Positions 16,670-25,851 of a DNA stretch of 58,416 bases are shown piece after piece. This DNA is from Planctomycetaceae bacterium (GTDB taxonomy: Bacteria; Planctomycetota; Planctomycetia; Planctomycetales; Planctomycetaceae): assembly GCA_020426325.1 (NCBI GenBank), contig JAGQQG010000034.1:1-58416 (forward strand), read 5' to 3'. Within the stretch, counting starts at the first letter, position 1; every line of letters starts with the position of its first letter. A program made the position numbers and the translations under genes. The notes under the pieces were generated by a model. It was given only the letters and a program-made list of their open reading frames with translations, was not told the origin of the DNA and searched no databases.

Positions 16670-16757
16670 GTCCGTTGTCATTTGACATTGGTCCGTTGCA
16701 CAGGGTGTGAATGTTCACCGATTGTCACAACGGACCACTGACAACGGACTACGGACA
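16670..16757. repeat. Inverted-arm periodic element E4 (7-bp units)
   Basis: The right arm has four 7-bp units in phase: ACGGACC (16730), ACTGACA, ACGGACT, ACGGACA (to 16757). The left arm read on the reverse strand gives ACGGACC, AATGTCA, AATGACA, ACGGACG (16697 down to 16670). The spacer is about 32 bp. It fills the whole gap between the NagB-like gene start and the stop of the DUF151 gene (16761), so it occupies the translation start region of the NagB-like gene. Confidence 0.8.
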
Positions 16758-16760
16758 AGC

Positions 16761-17171
16761 TCACGTCACTTCCGCGAGCACTGTGTCGTCAACGTAGATG
16801 GGCAGGAAGGGATCGTAGTGGACGGAGAGGGCAATCGCATCACTCGGGCGGCTGTCCAGTTCGATCAGTTCGCCATCCTTCTTCACGCGGATGACTGCAT
16901 AATACGTGTGGTCCATCAGGTTGTTGATGACAACATCCTGAGCTTCGCCCCCCAGTTCCTCGATCGCCTGACGCAGCAGGTCGTGAGTTAATGGCCGCGG
17001 CGGGAGTTCGCCATGGACCTTGGCCTGCACACGGCGGTCGATGCTCGACGCCTCAAACAGGCCGATCAAAATGGGAAATGAGCGCTCGCCGTCAATCTCA
17101 CGGAGAAAAACGACCTGCTGGTCGTTAATCTCACTGATTACGATGCGAACAAGCTCCATCGGGACGAGCAC
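16761..17171 (-). CDS. Bifunctional nuclease family (DUF151)
   Basis: A 136-residue cytoplasmic protein of the BFN/DUF151 family; plant members show RNase and DNase activity, bacterial roles are unclear. Key blocks: PILIGLFEASSID, TYYAVIRVKKDGELIELD and the hallmark DSRPSDAIALSV near residue 106. The GTG at 17171 has GAGGTGA upstream at good spacing and is preferred over the ATG at 17159 (MELVRIVI). Length is normal. Upstream of the NagB-like gene on the same strand, with E4 between them. Confidence 0.88.
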   Translation of the reverse strand: MLVPMELVRIVISEINDQQVVFLREIDGERSFPILIGLFEASSIDRRVQAKVHGELPPRPLTHDLLRQAIEELGGEAQDVVINNLMDHTYYAVIRVKKDGELIELDSRPSDAIALSVHYDPFLPIYVDDTVLAEVT

Positions 17172-17280
17172 AGCGTCACCTCAGTCTGACAGCGGTCCGA
17201 CGGACCGTACGGATCACGAATAGTTTGGTCAGCCATGAGTATAGGAATCCCATGAGCCGACCATCAAGCAGCGGATCGGT

Positions 17281-18285
17281 TCAGGACTCCGGGCCATCAC
17301 CTGGAATGAACTGGTAGTCGCCCCAATTGTGAGAAGCGATCTGGCGGAGCAGCTTTTCGCCCTTATCCTCGCCGAAGCCGATGGTGTTGATCACCACTCG
17401 GTTCTGATTGGACTTGGTGATGTTTTCGACCACTTTGTAGGGGAAGTTCCCATCCGTCAGGAAATAGATCATGTCTGGGCGGAGAGTGAGTGCCAGCAGG
17501 AGTGCCTCTTCCGGGTTCGTCTGTCCGTCAGCCTTCACCTCCGCGGCCCAGCGAAGAAACATGTTCTGAGTCCCAGGTAAGGCCGGCATCATCGTCCGCG
17601 AAGGCATGGGGATGGCCCGGTCATTGAAGTAGACGATGAAGAACTCCTGCTCAGAGGTCATCTGGCCGATCGATCTCACGAGTTCCATCTTCACACGTCC
17701 AAACCGCGTCAGCATCGGACCAGGGAACGGATGATTCATACTCCGCGAAGCATCGACCACGTAGACGATGCGTTTGCCATCAGCGGGCAATCCGAAGAAG
17801 GTGCTGTTTCCGGTGCCATTGCCGTGGGCGTTCCCTTCACCAGCACCACTCCCTTTGAGGTTTTTCTCGCCTTCCCCCTGTCCACCAGCGAGCCCGACGG
17901 TCTGGGTCAGCGATTGCGGAGCGGATACATCTGCCTCCTGCCATTCGAACGATCCGATCTCTTGCATGTCAGCGAGACCGTCGGTCGCCGTGGAACTGTG
18001 CGTGTGCAGAAAGATTGCCTGCCCCAGACTGTCGCTTCCTGCGGTATTGTCGTCCGGGACCACTTGCAGCGGTTGGTTGTCGAATGATTCCAGGGATGCC
18101 GCTTCACTCCAGAGGGTGTCGATCGCGAGCGATGCAGGACGAGCCGAGACGGGGAGGAGCCAGCACGCACCGATCACCGCCAGCGTGACGTGCAGGACGG
18201 TCGAGATGGCAACGGCATTCGCCCGCCGTCGGACATCGCCGGTCCGCCAATCAAACTGTCTCAGGTGATTCCACCAGGTTCTCAC
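17281..18285 (-). CDS. Membrane-anchored von Willebrand factor A domain protein
   Basis: A 334-residue protein with one N-terminal transmembrane helix (VLHVTLAVIGACWLL, about residues 31-45), a linker rich in Gly/Asn/Glu (about 135-160), and a C-terminal VWA domain. The MIDAS metal site is present: DASRSM at about residue 177, a Thr/Pro-Glu-rich loop, and the late Asp in YFLTDGNFP. VWA domains mediate metal-dependent protein binding. The start is GTG with AGGAGG six bases upstream. Probably exposed outside the cytoplasm. Partner unknown. Confidence 0.85.
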   Translation of the reverse strand: MRTWWNHLRQFDWRTGDVRRRANAVAISTVLHVTLAVIGACWLLPVSARPASLAIDTLWSEAASLESFDNQPLQVVPDDNTAGSDSLGQAIFLHTHSSTATDGLADMQEIGSFEWQEADVSAPQSLTQTVGLAGGQGEGEKNLKGSGAGEGNAHGNGTGNSTFFGLPADGKRIVYVVDASRSMNHPFPGPMLTRFGRVKMELVRSIGQMTSEQEFFIVYFNDRAIPMPSRTMMPALPGTQNMFLRWAAEVKADGQTNPEEALLLALTLRPDMIYFLTDGNFPYKVVENITKSNQNRVVINTIGFGEDKGEKLLRQIASHNWGDYQFIPGDGPES

Positions 18286-18486
18286 TTCCGTCCTCCTGTC
18301 GCGACTTTCCCTCTCATCGGTTCAGTCAGACAGGACTGTCGCGACAATCCCAGCCTACCAGCCGCATTCGACGCAAGCCAAGTCGACTTTGACGGACAGC
18401 CACGCGTGAAGACGTTCTCCTGCAAATCGGGGGAGTGGGCCGTTAAACTATTCTCAGAGTAACGGTTCAGAGTCTGGAGGAAGCTG

Positions 18487-18933
18487 ATGAGCACCGCGGT
18501 TCAGAATCAGGCCGAAAATGAACTTCAGTCAGTCGCAGGCGGTCACCCCGTTCTGTTTTTTGACGGAGTTTGCGGGTTATGCAGCCATGCCGTCGACTTT
18601 GTGATGGCTCGCGATACTCAGGCGACTTTTCGGTTCGCCCCCCTTCAGGGAGAAACGGCTCGTGCCATGCTCCCGGAAGCGGACATCGTCAACCTTGATT
18701 CGATGGCCGTGGCGATCAACGGATCGATCTATCGCCGTTCCTCAGCGGTCGTGCGGATTCTGTGGCAGTTGGGACCATTGTGGCGATTCTGCGGCTGGGC
18801 CCTGTGGCTGATTCCGCTTCCGCTTCGAGACCTCGGCTACAAGCTCGTGGCCAAGTGGCGCTATCGCCTGTTCGGCAAACACGAGACCTGCCGCCTCCCG
18901 ACCCCCGAAGAACGCGAACGGTTTCTCGACTGA
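18487..18933 (+). CDS. DCC-family thiol-disulfide oxidoreductase-like protein (DUF393/YuxK)
   Basis: A 148-residue protein with the family hallmark near the N-terminus: VLFFDGVCGLCSHAVDFVMARD, giving the D-x-x-C-x-x-C motif of the DUF393 clan, followed by FAPLQGETAR and a hydrophobic region (LWRFCGWALWLIPLPL). The late GKHETCRLPTPEERERFL tail is also typical. The proteins have a thioredoxin-like fold and are thought to act in redox reactions. GGAGG precedes the ATG. Convergent with the PQQ gene, only four bases apart. Confidence 0.88.
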   Translation: MSTAVQNQAENELQSVAGGHPVLFFDGVCGLCSHAVDFVMARDTQATFRFAPLQGETARAMLPEADIVNLDSMAVAINGSIYRRSSAVVRILWQLGPLWRFCGWALWLIPLPLRDLGYKLVAKWRYRLFGKHETCRLPTPEERERFLD

Positions 18934-18937
18934 GCAC

Positions 18938-20236
18938 TTACGGCTGGGGGCCAATCGCGAACAGGTGTTCGTGGGTGCGGATGTAGAGGTGGCCGTGGGC
19001 GATGGCGGGGGAGGCGGAGCATCGTTCGCCCAGCCTGTTCTCAGCGATGACTTCCGCTTCTGGACCGTTGTCTGCACGGACGACTTTCGTGGTGCCGTCG
19101 TCTGCCAGGAAGTACACGAAGCCTCCTGCGGTCACGAGTGACGGGCTGAAGTGTTCACCCAGTCGTGCCCGCCAGACACGTTCGCCCGTCTTGGTGTCAT
19201 AGCAACTGGCTGTGCCGCGATCGTCAGGCACATAAAGGCGACGATCGACCAGAACAGGGGAGGGGACATAACTCTTGGACTCTTCCGAATGCCAGACGAC
19301 GTGTGTGTCAGTCACGTCGCCCGTGCCGTCGGGACGCAGTGCCATGACATGATGCGTGGGGTAACCACACGCCATGAAGAAGTATTCCCCATCGAACACC
19401 ATTGAAGCGACGAACTGTTCCGCTGGCCCTTCGACCCTCCAGTACTCGCTGCCAGTGCGGGGATCGTAACTGATAATGCTTTGGCTGCCGGAGATGACCA
19501 GTTGCGTGCGGCCATCGATCTCACGAATGATGGGGGTGCAATAACTGCGGATGCCGTGTGGGCGGTCGATCTTCCAGACGGTCTCACCGGTCGCCTTGTC
19601 GAGAGCAGCCAGGTATCCCTCGCCGTCATGATCGCCGTTGATAATAAGCAGGTTCTCAAACAGGACTGGACTGCTGGCGAACCCATGAGCGCTGATGAAC
19701 TCACCGATCGTCGCCAGCCACTTTTGTTCACCTTCAAAGTCATAGGCTACGACCACGATTTGCCCGGGGGTGACCGGTCGCGGCGTACCGACGTTCGGAG
19801 CGGGGATTGTGCTCCCATCGACCTTGAGGAAGGTGACATAGACCGTTTCGCCGTCCGTCACCGGCGTGCCGGAGGCGTACGAGTTGAGGGTGTGTTTTGT
19901 CTCGACGGGAGCCGTGAAGACCGTTTGTTGCCAGCGAACCTCTCCTCTCAGACGGTCCAGACACAGCAGTTGTCGATCGTTAGTTTCGGGCAGGAACGTG
20001 CTCAGAAAGATCCGGTCGCCGGACACAATTGGAGAGGAATGGCCGATCCCCGGGATGGGAACCTTCCAGGCGATGTTCTGACCCGACTCTGCATCCCACT
20101 GAGTGGGGATGTCGGTTTCGAAACTCGTTCCATCCCCGCGAGGACCCCGCCAGCGGGGCCAGTCCTCAGCATGGTTGATGGAGACGGACAACAGAAGACA
20201 CGAAAGCGATAGAACGAATCGTCGTCGCATGGCCAT
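18938..20236 (-). CDS. Secreted PQQ-like beta-propeller repeat protein
   Basis: A 432-residue protein with a signal peptide (MRRRFVLSLSCLLLSVSINHA) and then WPRWRGPRGDGTS, the opening common to the planctomycete PQQ-binding-like propeller family. Repeats with the A-x-D-x-x-T-G-E-x-x-W pattern are visible: CLDRLRGEVRWQQ, ALDKATGETVWKI, YDPRTGSEYWRV, YDTKTGERVWRAR. Probably periplasmic or surface-located. There is no dehydrogenase-specific cofactor motif, so it is best seen as a binding or scaffold propeller. Two in-frame ATGs, 20236 and 20230, are both possible starts. Confidence 0.88.
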   Translation of the reverse strand: MAMRRRFVLSLSCLLLSVSINHAEDWPRWRGPRGDGTSFETDIPTQWDAESGQNIAWKVPIPGIGHSSPIVSGDRIFLSTFLPETNDRQLLCLDRLRGEVRWQQTVFTAPVETKHTLNSYASGTPVTDGETVYVTFLKVDGSTIPAPNVGTPRPVTPGQIVVVAYDFEGEQKWLATIGEFISAHGFASSPVLFENLLIINGDHDGEGYLAALDKATGETVWKIDRPHGIRSYCTPIIREIDGRTQLVISGSQSIISYDPRTGSEYWRVEGPAEQFVASMVFDGEYFFMACGYPTHHVMALRPDGTGDVTDTHVVWHSEESKSYVPSPVLVDRRLYVPDDRGTASCYDTKTGERVWRARLGEHFSPSLVTAGGFVYFLADDGTTKVVRADNGPEAEVIAENRLGERCSASPAIAHGHLYIRTHEHLFAIGPQP

Positions 20237-20237
20237 A

Positions 20238-20275
20238 TACGCTGAGGTGAGTGAATCATCCAGTCACTCAGCGTA
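20238..20275. other. Hairpin between the PQQ and TPR-like genes
   Basis: TACGCTGAG (20238) plus GAGTGA (20249) pair with TCACTCAGCGTA (20264-20275), leaving a small bulge and a 9-nt loop. It lies in the gap between the TPR-like stop and the PQQ start on the same strand. There is no U-tract, so it may be an attenuating hairpin or a processing site. Confidence 0.35.
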
Positions 20276-20318
20276 CCGGATGGCGGGCAGCGCCGCCATT
20301 ATTCGCATCAGCCTTGAA

Positions 20319-21947
20319 TCAATCCGGCTCATCCGTTGCCACTTCGGTTGTCTCCTCGCTGGGCCGATAGGCGGCGGTGTGCATGGTGAGCCGTGAGTCG
20401 TCGACTTCGATTCCGGAGACCTGCATGGAGTATGTTCCTGCGACGATGGCCGTCGAACGACTGGTCGTCGAGGCAGTCCCGTCGAAGTTCAGGCGGATCT
20501 TTGTGTCGTCGGGGTAGGTGATCTCCAAGGCGACTTCGGTCGAACCGTCCGGGGCCAGTGGTGTTCCCCAGTCTTGTGGAGCTGGGAACCGGAGTTGGTG
20601 AGCCTGGTGGCCGTATTGCACATCCGCCTGGGCGATCGTTTTGCCGTTGCTGATCAACTTGGCCTCAGCGAGATTCAATTGCCATGCGGGCGTTGCAGTC
20701 AGCAGGAAGTCGTCTGCCCCGAAGGTCATCCGAGCCTGTCCCTGAATCGACTGAGCCACCAGTTGTGTGACATGCGTCGGTGTGTCGTCACCCAACATGG
20801 CTGCACAACGAATCACCGCAGACATCGGCAACCCGGCCACAATCTGAGGATCGTCGAGCAGCTTGACGAGTTTCTCTCGCTGGTCGGAGTGATAGTACAA
20901 CGCGACCTGGAAGACGCGGCTGTGATGACTCTCCAGGCCGATATCGAGGTTGCACAGGATTGCATCCTCGGCTTCGTCGGTCCGATGGTTTCTCTCAAGC
21001 ACGCGGGCACAGAGCAGGTTGGCCTCCCAGACATCCGTTGACTGCTGCAAAGCTTCCTCTGCGATGGCCACGGCCGTGTCGCTTCCCAGGTAGTCCTCGA
21101 TGGCCGCGCGATTGGCCAATCCGGTGGCGAGCATGTCATCTCTGCGGAAGTGTCCCCCGCCCAACTCGGCCAGTCTGCGATAGGTCTCTGAAGCGGAGGC
21201 CCATTGTCCAAGCGCCTGTTGTGTTCGGGCCAGGTAGTACCAGTAAGGCGGGTATGCCTCCATGAAGGGTTCCATTCGCTTCAGGACCCGCAGCCGCACC
21301 TCCGGATTCTGTTCGTTCCTTGCGCGCTCCAGCCGGTCGAGGTCGGTGCCCCGGACGAGCCAGCGATCGGGAATTTGTTTGCTTTGCGTGAGCTTCCAGA
21401 AAGTGTCGAGGAACTCGGAAGACTTACGAACGACGTCCGTCATTTCAGTCCGGTCGACCTTCAACAGTTCTCGATCCCGGTCCAGGGTTGTTCGTCGGTA
21501 ATCCCACCAACTGTCGGCGCCCGTTTTGATCGCAGAGCCCACCTGAGCAGTGGCGACCTGCGTTCCGAACGCCAGGACATCCCACGTCGCCTTCTGAGCA
21601 ACATTGCGACGATACTGGTCTTTCAGGATGACCCGTTCACGATCAGCGATCTCGACGCCGCTGATTTCGTCCAGCACGCTGGTATACAGCCGAATGACTT
21701 CAGGATCTTCGATGCCGTTGAGGTTGAGGTTGTTGAGGATCTTTTCCTGCTCCTGGATCAGGACGTCCTTCGTCGGTGACTTGCGAATCCGATGGAAAGC
21801 GGCTCGGCAGTAATTCAACGCGACTGCGGTTTCCAAACGCTCCTGGCGGGGAATTTCGCTGGTCTCCTCAGCCCACGACATCATCGTGAGTGAAAGCAGG
21901 GCAAAGAGTGACAGGATGGCTCGATGGCGAAGAGGTTGCATGAGCAT
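20319..21947 (-). CDS. Secreted TPR-like repeat protein
   Basis: A protein of about 542 residues, exported by the signal peptide MLMQPLRHRAILSLFALLSL, cleavage near SWAEE. The open frame extends upstream to 22073, but the signal peptide marks the true start at 21947 or 21941. Residues from about 180 to 370 are helical and contain TPR-like pairs (YPPYWYYLARTQQALGQWASASETYRRLAELGG; shown here only as the pattern W-x-x-L-G to Y-R-x-L-A). The C-terminal 130 residues look like a beta domain. Same strand as the PQQ gene, so the two may form a unit for an exported complex. Partner and role unknown. Confidence 0.72.
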   Translation of the reverse strand: MLMQPLRHRAILSLFALLSLTMMSWAEETSEIPRQERLETAVALNYCRAAFHRIRKSPTKDVLIQEQEKILNNLNLNGIEDPEVIRLYTSVLDEISGVEIADRERVILKDQYRRNVAQKATWDVLAFGTQVATAQVGSAIKTGADSWWDYRRTTLDRDRELLKVDRTEMTDVVRKSSEFLDTFWKLTQSKQIPDRWLVRGTDLDRLERARNEQNPEVRLRVLKRMEPFMEAYPPYWYYLARTQQALGQWASASETYRRLAELGGGHFRRDDMLATGLANRAAIEDYLGSDTAVAIAEEALQQSTDVWEANLLCARVLERNHRTDEAEDAILCNLDIGLESHHSRVFQVALYYHSDQREKLVKLLDDPQIVAGLPMSAVIRCAAMLGDDTPTHVTQLVAQSIQGQARMTFGADDFLLTATPAWQLNLAEAKLISNGKTIAQADVQYGHQAHQLRFPAPQDWGTPLAPDGSTEVALEITYPDDTKIRLNFDGTASTTSRSTAIVAGTYSMQVSGIEVDDSRLTMHTAAYRPSEETTEVATDEPD

Positions 21948-22180
21948 GACGTCGGTCTGAATCGAGGTTGGTGACATCGTGATTCCCGAGAGAATCGCAC
22001 TCTGAAATCGAGTGCCGATGCAGATCTCTGCAAGCGATGTACCGAGCCCCTCGCTGGCAAGACCTGTTGCCATCCTAGCTCAGTGTCCGGTCGTCAAAAG
22101 GCCCGATCCTGCGAACGGGGAGTGACGATGCAACTTTTACGTATTGAATATCGGCTTGAGTAAGCTGCGCAAGCCCTAGG

Positions 22181-22209
22181 CCGGATTTGAGCACTTCTTA
22201 CAAATCCGG
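22181..22209. other. Hairpin in the gap before the TPR-like gene
   Basis: CCGGATTTG (22181) and CAAATCCGG (22201) form a perfect 9-bp stem with an 11-nt loop. Directly beyond it is CAGATTCTGCC (22210-22220), an 11-mer found in two other intergenic places in this window. No U-tract. Confidence 0.4.
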
Positions 22210-22264
22210 CAGATTCTGCCTGACCGTTTCACAATGCCATCCGCTGCCGCGAAGCGTGTTCCCC

Positions 22265-22293
22265 AAGCGTGCTGCCACCTATGCAGCACGCTT
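22265..22293 (-). terminator. Stem-loop over the aminotransferase stop codon
   Basis: AAGCGTGCTGC (22265-22275) pairs with GCAGCACGCTT (22283-22293): 11 bp, 7-nt loop. The stop codon of the DegT-type aminotransferase (22279-22281) lies in the loop, so the last codons are part of the stem. No U-run follows, so it may work as an RNA 3'-end stabiliser or a factor-dependent terminator. Confidence 0.45.
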
Positions 22294-23502
22294 GTTGGAT
22301 TGTGGCAACGAGAAGGTGCGCCCACGGTGGGCCATGCCCACTCCCAGGGTCTCACACATGGCGCGGACAACCAGTTCCTGCCGTGCGGCTCCCAGTTCGG
22401 GATAGATCGGCAGGGCAATCGTCTCGGCAGACGCACGCTCGGCTTCGGGGAAGTCTCCCTCCTGATAGCGAAGCGACGCAAAACAGTCCTGCAAATGCAG
22501 CGGCTGTGGATAGTAGATCGCACAGCCGACTTGACGAGCGCGAAGCCCGTCAATCAATTCATCACGGCGTCCTTCGCGAACTCGGACGACGTACTGGTTG
22601 TACACGTGATTGCACCCTGGATCGGCTGACGGCAGGTCGATGTAGTCGGAGAGGCCATGTTCTTCAACCAGATGTTCGTATCGGGCCGCGTTCTCCTGTC
22701 GTTGCTGAGTCCAGGTGGTCAGGTGTCGGAGTTTCACGCGAAGCACGGCTGCCTGCAGGGCATCGAGTCGGCTGTTAATCCCGACTTCCACATGCTGATA
22801 ACGACCCGCATCACCGTGGACACGCAAACGGCGGAGTCGGGTGGTGAGGTCTGCATCATCGGAAGTGATCATCCCGCCATCGCCAGCGCCGCCCAGATTC
22901 TTCGTGGGGAAGAAACTGAAACAACCCAGCGTGCCCAGCACGCCTGCATGGCGTCCGTCGAACGTCGCACCAATAGCCTGTGCAGCATCTTCGACAATGG
23001 CCAGATTGTGTCGGACGGCCATTCGCCACAACGGTTCCATGTCTGCACAACGGCCAAACAGATGCACCGGCATAATGGCCCGTGTCCGAGGTGACAGTGC
23101 GGCTTCAACACCCACCGGGTCCAAGTTGAACGTCGACGGGTCAATATCCACAAAAACGGGCGTCGCACCCGTGCGGGTGATCGAACTGGCGGTCGCGAAG
23201 AAAGTGTATGGTGATGTGATGACCTCGTCGCCGGGGCCGATGTTGAGTGCCATCAGCGAGAGGAGCAGGGCGTCGCTGCCGGACGCGCAACCGATGGCAT
23301 CTCGGGAATCGCAGTAATGTGCCACTTCGCGCTCAAACTCAGCGACTTCGTCACCCATGACAAAGTGCTGGGTCGAAAACACGTGGTCGACCGCCTGGCG
23401 AACGTCATCTGCGATGGACTCATACTGCTCGACGAGATCGATCATCGGGACCGGCGTTGTGGCCGGAGTGGCAGCAGAAAGCGGCAGGATTGATTCAGAC
23501 AT
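22279..23502 (-). CDS. DegT/DnrJ/EryC1/StrS sugar aminotransferase
   Basis: PLP-dependent aminotransferase of nucleotide sugars, 407 residues, cytoplasmic. Conserved blocks: DAIGCASGSDALLLSLMAL, EVITSPYTFFATASSI, VEDAAQAIGATFDG (PLP-ring Asp), SFFPTKNLGGAGDGG with the Schiff-base Lys, and GINSRLDALQAAVL. The ATG at 23502 has GGAGT upstream and is preferred to 23529. It produces an amino sugar for surface glycans; the VI-type family also includes GnnB, which makes UDP-GlcNAc3N for lipid A. A GnnA-like gene lies near 42 kb in this window, so that role is possible but unproven. Confidence 0.9.
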   Translation of the reverse strand: MSESILPLSAATPATTPVPMIDLVEQYESIADDVRQAVDHVFSTQHFVMGDEVAEFEREVAHYCDSRDAIGCASGSDALLLSLMALNIGPGDEVITSPYTFFATASSITRTGATPVFVDIDPSTFNLDPVGVEAALSPRTRAIMPVHLFGRCADMEPLWRMAVRHNLAIVEDAAQAIGATFDGRHAGVLGTLGCFSFFPTKNLGGAGDGGMITSDDADLTTRLRRLRVHGDAGRYQHVEVGINSRLDALQAAVLRVKLRHLTTWTQQRQENAARYEHLVEEHGLSDYIDLPSADPGCNHVYNQYVVRVREGRRDELIDGLRARQVGCAIYYPQPLHLQDCFASLRYQEGDFPEAERASAETIALPIYPELGAARQELVVRAMCETLGVGMAHRGRTFSLPQSNKRAA

Positions 23503-23699
23503 GGCAGCGACTCCATTCGCTGGGGACACAGGGGCGACATCAATCGATTGGTGAGAACAGGGGCCGACCTCGTCATGAGGCCTCGCCGCATGTGCCGGAG
23601 ATTACGCCGGAATCGTCAAACGTGTCAATACGGGGGTGAGCTAACCATTGGCATGTTTTGAACGTCCTCAGGAATGCAAGATGGTCGATGAATGTTACG

Positions 23700-24416
23700 T
23701 CAGTTGTCCTTTGATTGCTGTTGGTTACGGCGTTTTAACGCTTCTGCGATGATGCCTTCCGGGTCATCCTCAAATGCCTGCTTGCAACCGCTGCAACAGA
23801 CGTAATATGTCTTCCCCTTGTAGGTCACCTCAATGGTTCCTGCGCCGCCGGTCACAATGCACTCCGGCTGACCTCCACCCGGCTTGGCGAGACGCACGCC
23901 CGCTCGTGTGTATCCAATTTCAGCGACACGAAAGAACCGCTGCTGACTTGCCTCTTTCTGCTCGTGCAGCACCAGCGTGCGATTCTCATTGAGCAGGGTC
24001 AGGGTGATCCGATGAGCGGTTCCCTCCGCATCCGGGGATGTTTCAAGTGTGAGTTTGTCATTCACGAGATCCCCCTGATACTTCCGTGTTTGCTCGTCCG
24101 GAGTCGTCATGTCGAGCAGATAGAGCGACGTTTCCGGGTCGAACGTCAGTCTGCCGGTATGCTCGAGTTGGCCGTCCGTCACCTCGTATTGCAGGGCGAC
24201 TCCGTCATTGGAAAAATCCCAGACCCATTTGCCGGTCTGCTTCCAGGCACCTGCGTTTGATCCTCGACGAGGTTGTCCAATTCCGCGCCACTCACCAATC
24301 AGTGAGTTGAACTGTTCCAAACTCTTTTGTGCAGCAGGTTCGTCAGCGATCACCGCGACCGCAGTCAGAATTCCCGCAAAGCAGAAGAGACTCAGGATTC
24401 GGTTTTGGTTCACCAT
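23700..24416 (-). CDS. Exported protein with C-terminal YHS-like metal-binding domain
   Basis: A 238-residue protein with a signal peptide (ILSLFCFAGILTAVAVIA). The middle (about residues 35-165) resembles a lipocalin-like or DUF1579-like beta domain (LIGEWRGIGQPRRG, WVWDFSNDGVALQYE). The C-terminus holds a YHS/TRASH-type motif: PECIVTGG, then KTYYVCCSGCKQAFEDDP, whose cysteines typically bind heavy metals. The ATG at 24416 is chosen with AGAGG upstream. The combination suggests a periplasmic metal-handling or sensing protein; inference only. Confidence 0.75.
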   Translation of the reverse strand: MVNQNRILSLFCFAGILTAVAVIADEPAAQKSLEQFNSLIGEWRGIGQPRRGSNAGAWKQTGKWVWDFSNDGVALQYEVTDGQLEHTGRLTFDPETSLYLLDMTTPDEQTRKYQGDLVNDKLTLETSPDAEGTAHRITLTLLNENRTLVLHEQKEASQQRFFRVAEIGYTRAGVRLAKPGGGQPECIVTGGAGTIEVTYKGKTYYVCCSGCKQAFEDDPEGIIAEALKRRNQQQSKDN

Positions 24417-24705
24417 GGGGCCTCTATTGGTTGCGAAATCAATGATCGTTTTCACCCGGAGAGGTAAGAGATCAAGACATCCCGAGACACAAGATGTTTC
24501 ATCAGTTTAGCAAAGGGTCCAACAGACGATGAGAAGAAACGTGCAGGTTCTTATTCATCAATGTGTTAAGGAAAGGGGTTCGAGTTTCGACATTTTGGCA
24601 CTGATCGTGCGGACAGACGGGCTCACTGGTCTGGCACGAGTCCAACAGGGGGACTGTTGACCGTCATCCGGACCTGGCACCGCTGAACTCTCTCGGAGGT
24701 TCTCC

Positions 24706-24915
24706 ATGGCTGTTCGCACATCATTCAGCGACATCGCTCGCACGGGTGGGATTGATCGAGGTCTCGGGTTACTGGTGGCGCTCATTCTGCTGGTCGCAGG
24801 AGTCATCTTCGCCGTGTTCGGGATGATCACCTTCAACTCACAGGCCCAAAGTGCAGCCGCCGGATCTCCCACGGTGACAACAGTCAGTGCCGACTTCGGT
24901 CTGGTCGACGAATAA
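24706..24915 (+). CDS. Small single-pass membrane protein
   Basis: A 69-residue protein with one transmembrane helix (LLVALILLVAGVIFAVFGM, about residues 22-40) and a strong GGAGG ribosome-binding site about 9 nt before the ATG. The N-terminus is polar and the C-terminal tail is Ser/Thr/Ala rich. Not recognised. It stands alone and is convergent with ilvE (50 bp apart). The good Shine-Dalgarno and clear helix are the reasons to call it real. Confidence 0.6.
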   Translation: MAVRTSFSDIARTGGIDRGLGLLVALILLVAGVIFAVFGMITFNSQAQSAAAGSPTVTTVSADFGLVDE

Positions 24916-24964
24916 GTTCGGGGCGAGGCGTCACTTCCACACGTTCGACGTGCAGGTTCTCGAT

Positions 24965-25825
24965 CTACGCACCCCGAGTGAGCTTCTGGAAGAGCTCGAG
25001 CAGTCGCTTCGTGACCGGTCCCGGCTTTCCGTCCCCGATGAGGCGTCCGTCAACAGACACCACCGGTATGACCTCGGCAGCCGTCCCCGTGAGGAAGCAT
25101 TCATCTGCAACATACACGTCGTGTCGGATGAGCGTCGTCTGCTCAACGGTCGTTCCATCCTGCTCGGCAAGACGGATGACCGCGTTCCGTGTGATCCCCT
25201 CAAGAATCCCTGCGTCCGGCGACGGCGTCTTGAGAACGCCGTCCTTGACGATGAAAATGTTATCGCCCGTACACTCTGCGACCTCTCCCTTATGGTTGAG
25301 CATGAGTGCTTCGACCTTGCCCTGGTCGGTCCCCTCGATCTTCGCCAGAATGTTGTTGAGATAGTTGAGGGACTTGATGCGTGAACTGAGTGCAGCCGGG
25401 TGGTTGCGGATCGTACTCGCGGTCACAAGCTCGAGACCATTCTCGTACAGTTCCGGCGGGTACAGAGTGATGGTGTCTGCGATGATGATGACCTGAGGAT
25501 CACTCGTGCGGCGGATGTCGAGCCCCAGCGTGCCGGCTCCCCGAGTCACCACGAGTCGCACGTACCCGTCGGTGATGCCGTTGGCCGCCACGGTCTCCTC
25601 GACAGCTTTGGTCATCTCCGCTGTCGTCATGGGAATCACCAGTCGGATTGCCAGCGCACTCTCGTAGAGTCGCTGCACGTGCTCATCCAGCAGAAAAACT
25701 TTGCCGCCGTAGACACGAATCCCCTCGAAGACTCCGTCGCCGTAAAGCAGCCCATGATCGAAGACGCTGACAACCGCTTGCTCCTTGGGAAGCAGACGAC
25801 CGTTGATGTACACGTTTCCCGACAT
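24965..25825 (-). CDS. ilvE: Branched-chain amino acid aminotransferase
   Basis: Class IV PLP aminotransferase, 286 residues, last step of Ile, Leu and Val synthesis. Conserved blocks: FDHGLLYGDGVFEGIR, VTRGAGTLGLD, the PLP lysine in SRIKSLNYLNN (Lys151), GEVAECTGDNIFIV and DECFLTGTAAEVIPV. Length normal; D-amino acid transaminase is a relative, but the block pattern favours IlvE. It lies downstream of lolD, separated by a good terminator, so it probably has its own promoter. Confidence 0.92.
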   Translation of the reverse strand: MSGNVYINGRLLPKEQAVVSVFDHGLLYGDGVFEGIRVYGGKVFLLDEHVQRLYESALAIRLVIPMTTAEMTKAVEETVAANGITDGYVRLVVTRGAGTLGLDIRRTSDPQVIIIADTITLYPPELYENGLELVTASTIRNHPAALSSRIKSLNYLNNILAKIEGTDQGKVEALMLNHKGEVAECTGDNIFIVKDGVLKTPSPDAGILEGITRNAVIRLAEQDGTTVEQTTLIRHDVYVADECFLTGTAAEVIPVVSVDGRLIGDGKPGPVTKRLLELFQKLTRGA

Positions 25826-25851
25826 GGATGACTCCGCAGAGTACCTGACGA

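Noticed and set aside
17185..17210. CGGTCCG/CGGACCG dyad upstream of the DUF151 gene
   Set aside because: Only a 7-bp stem with a one-base loop; too small to call an operator without other support.
24560..24600. GGTTCGAGT string as a tRNA T-arm
   Set aside because: No acceptor stem, anticodon arm or CCA-like end can be built around it.
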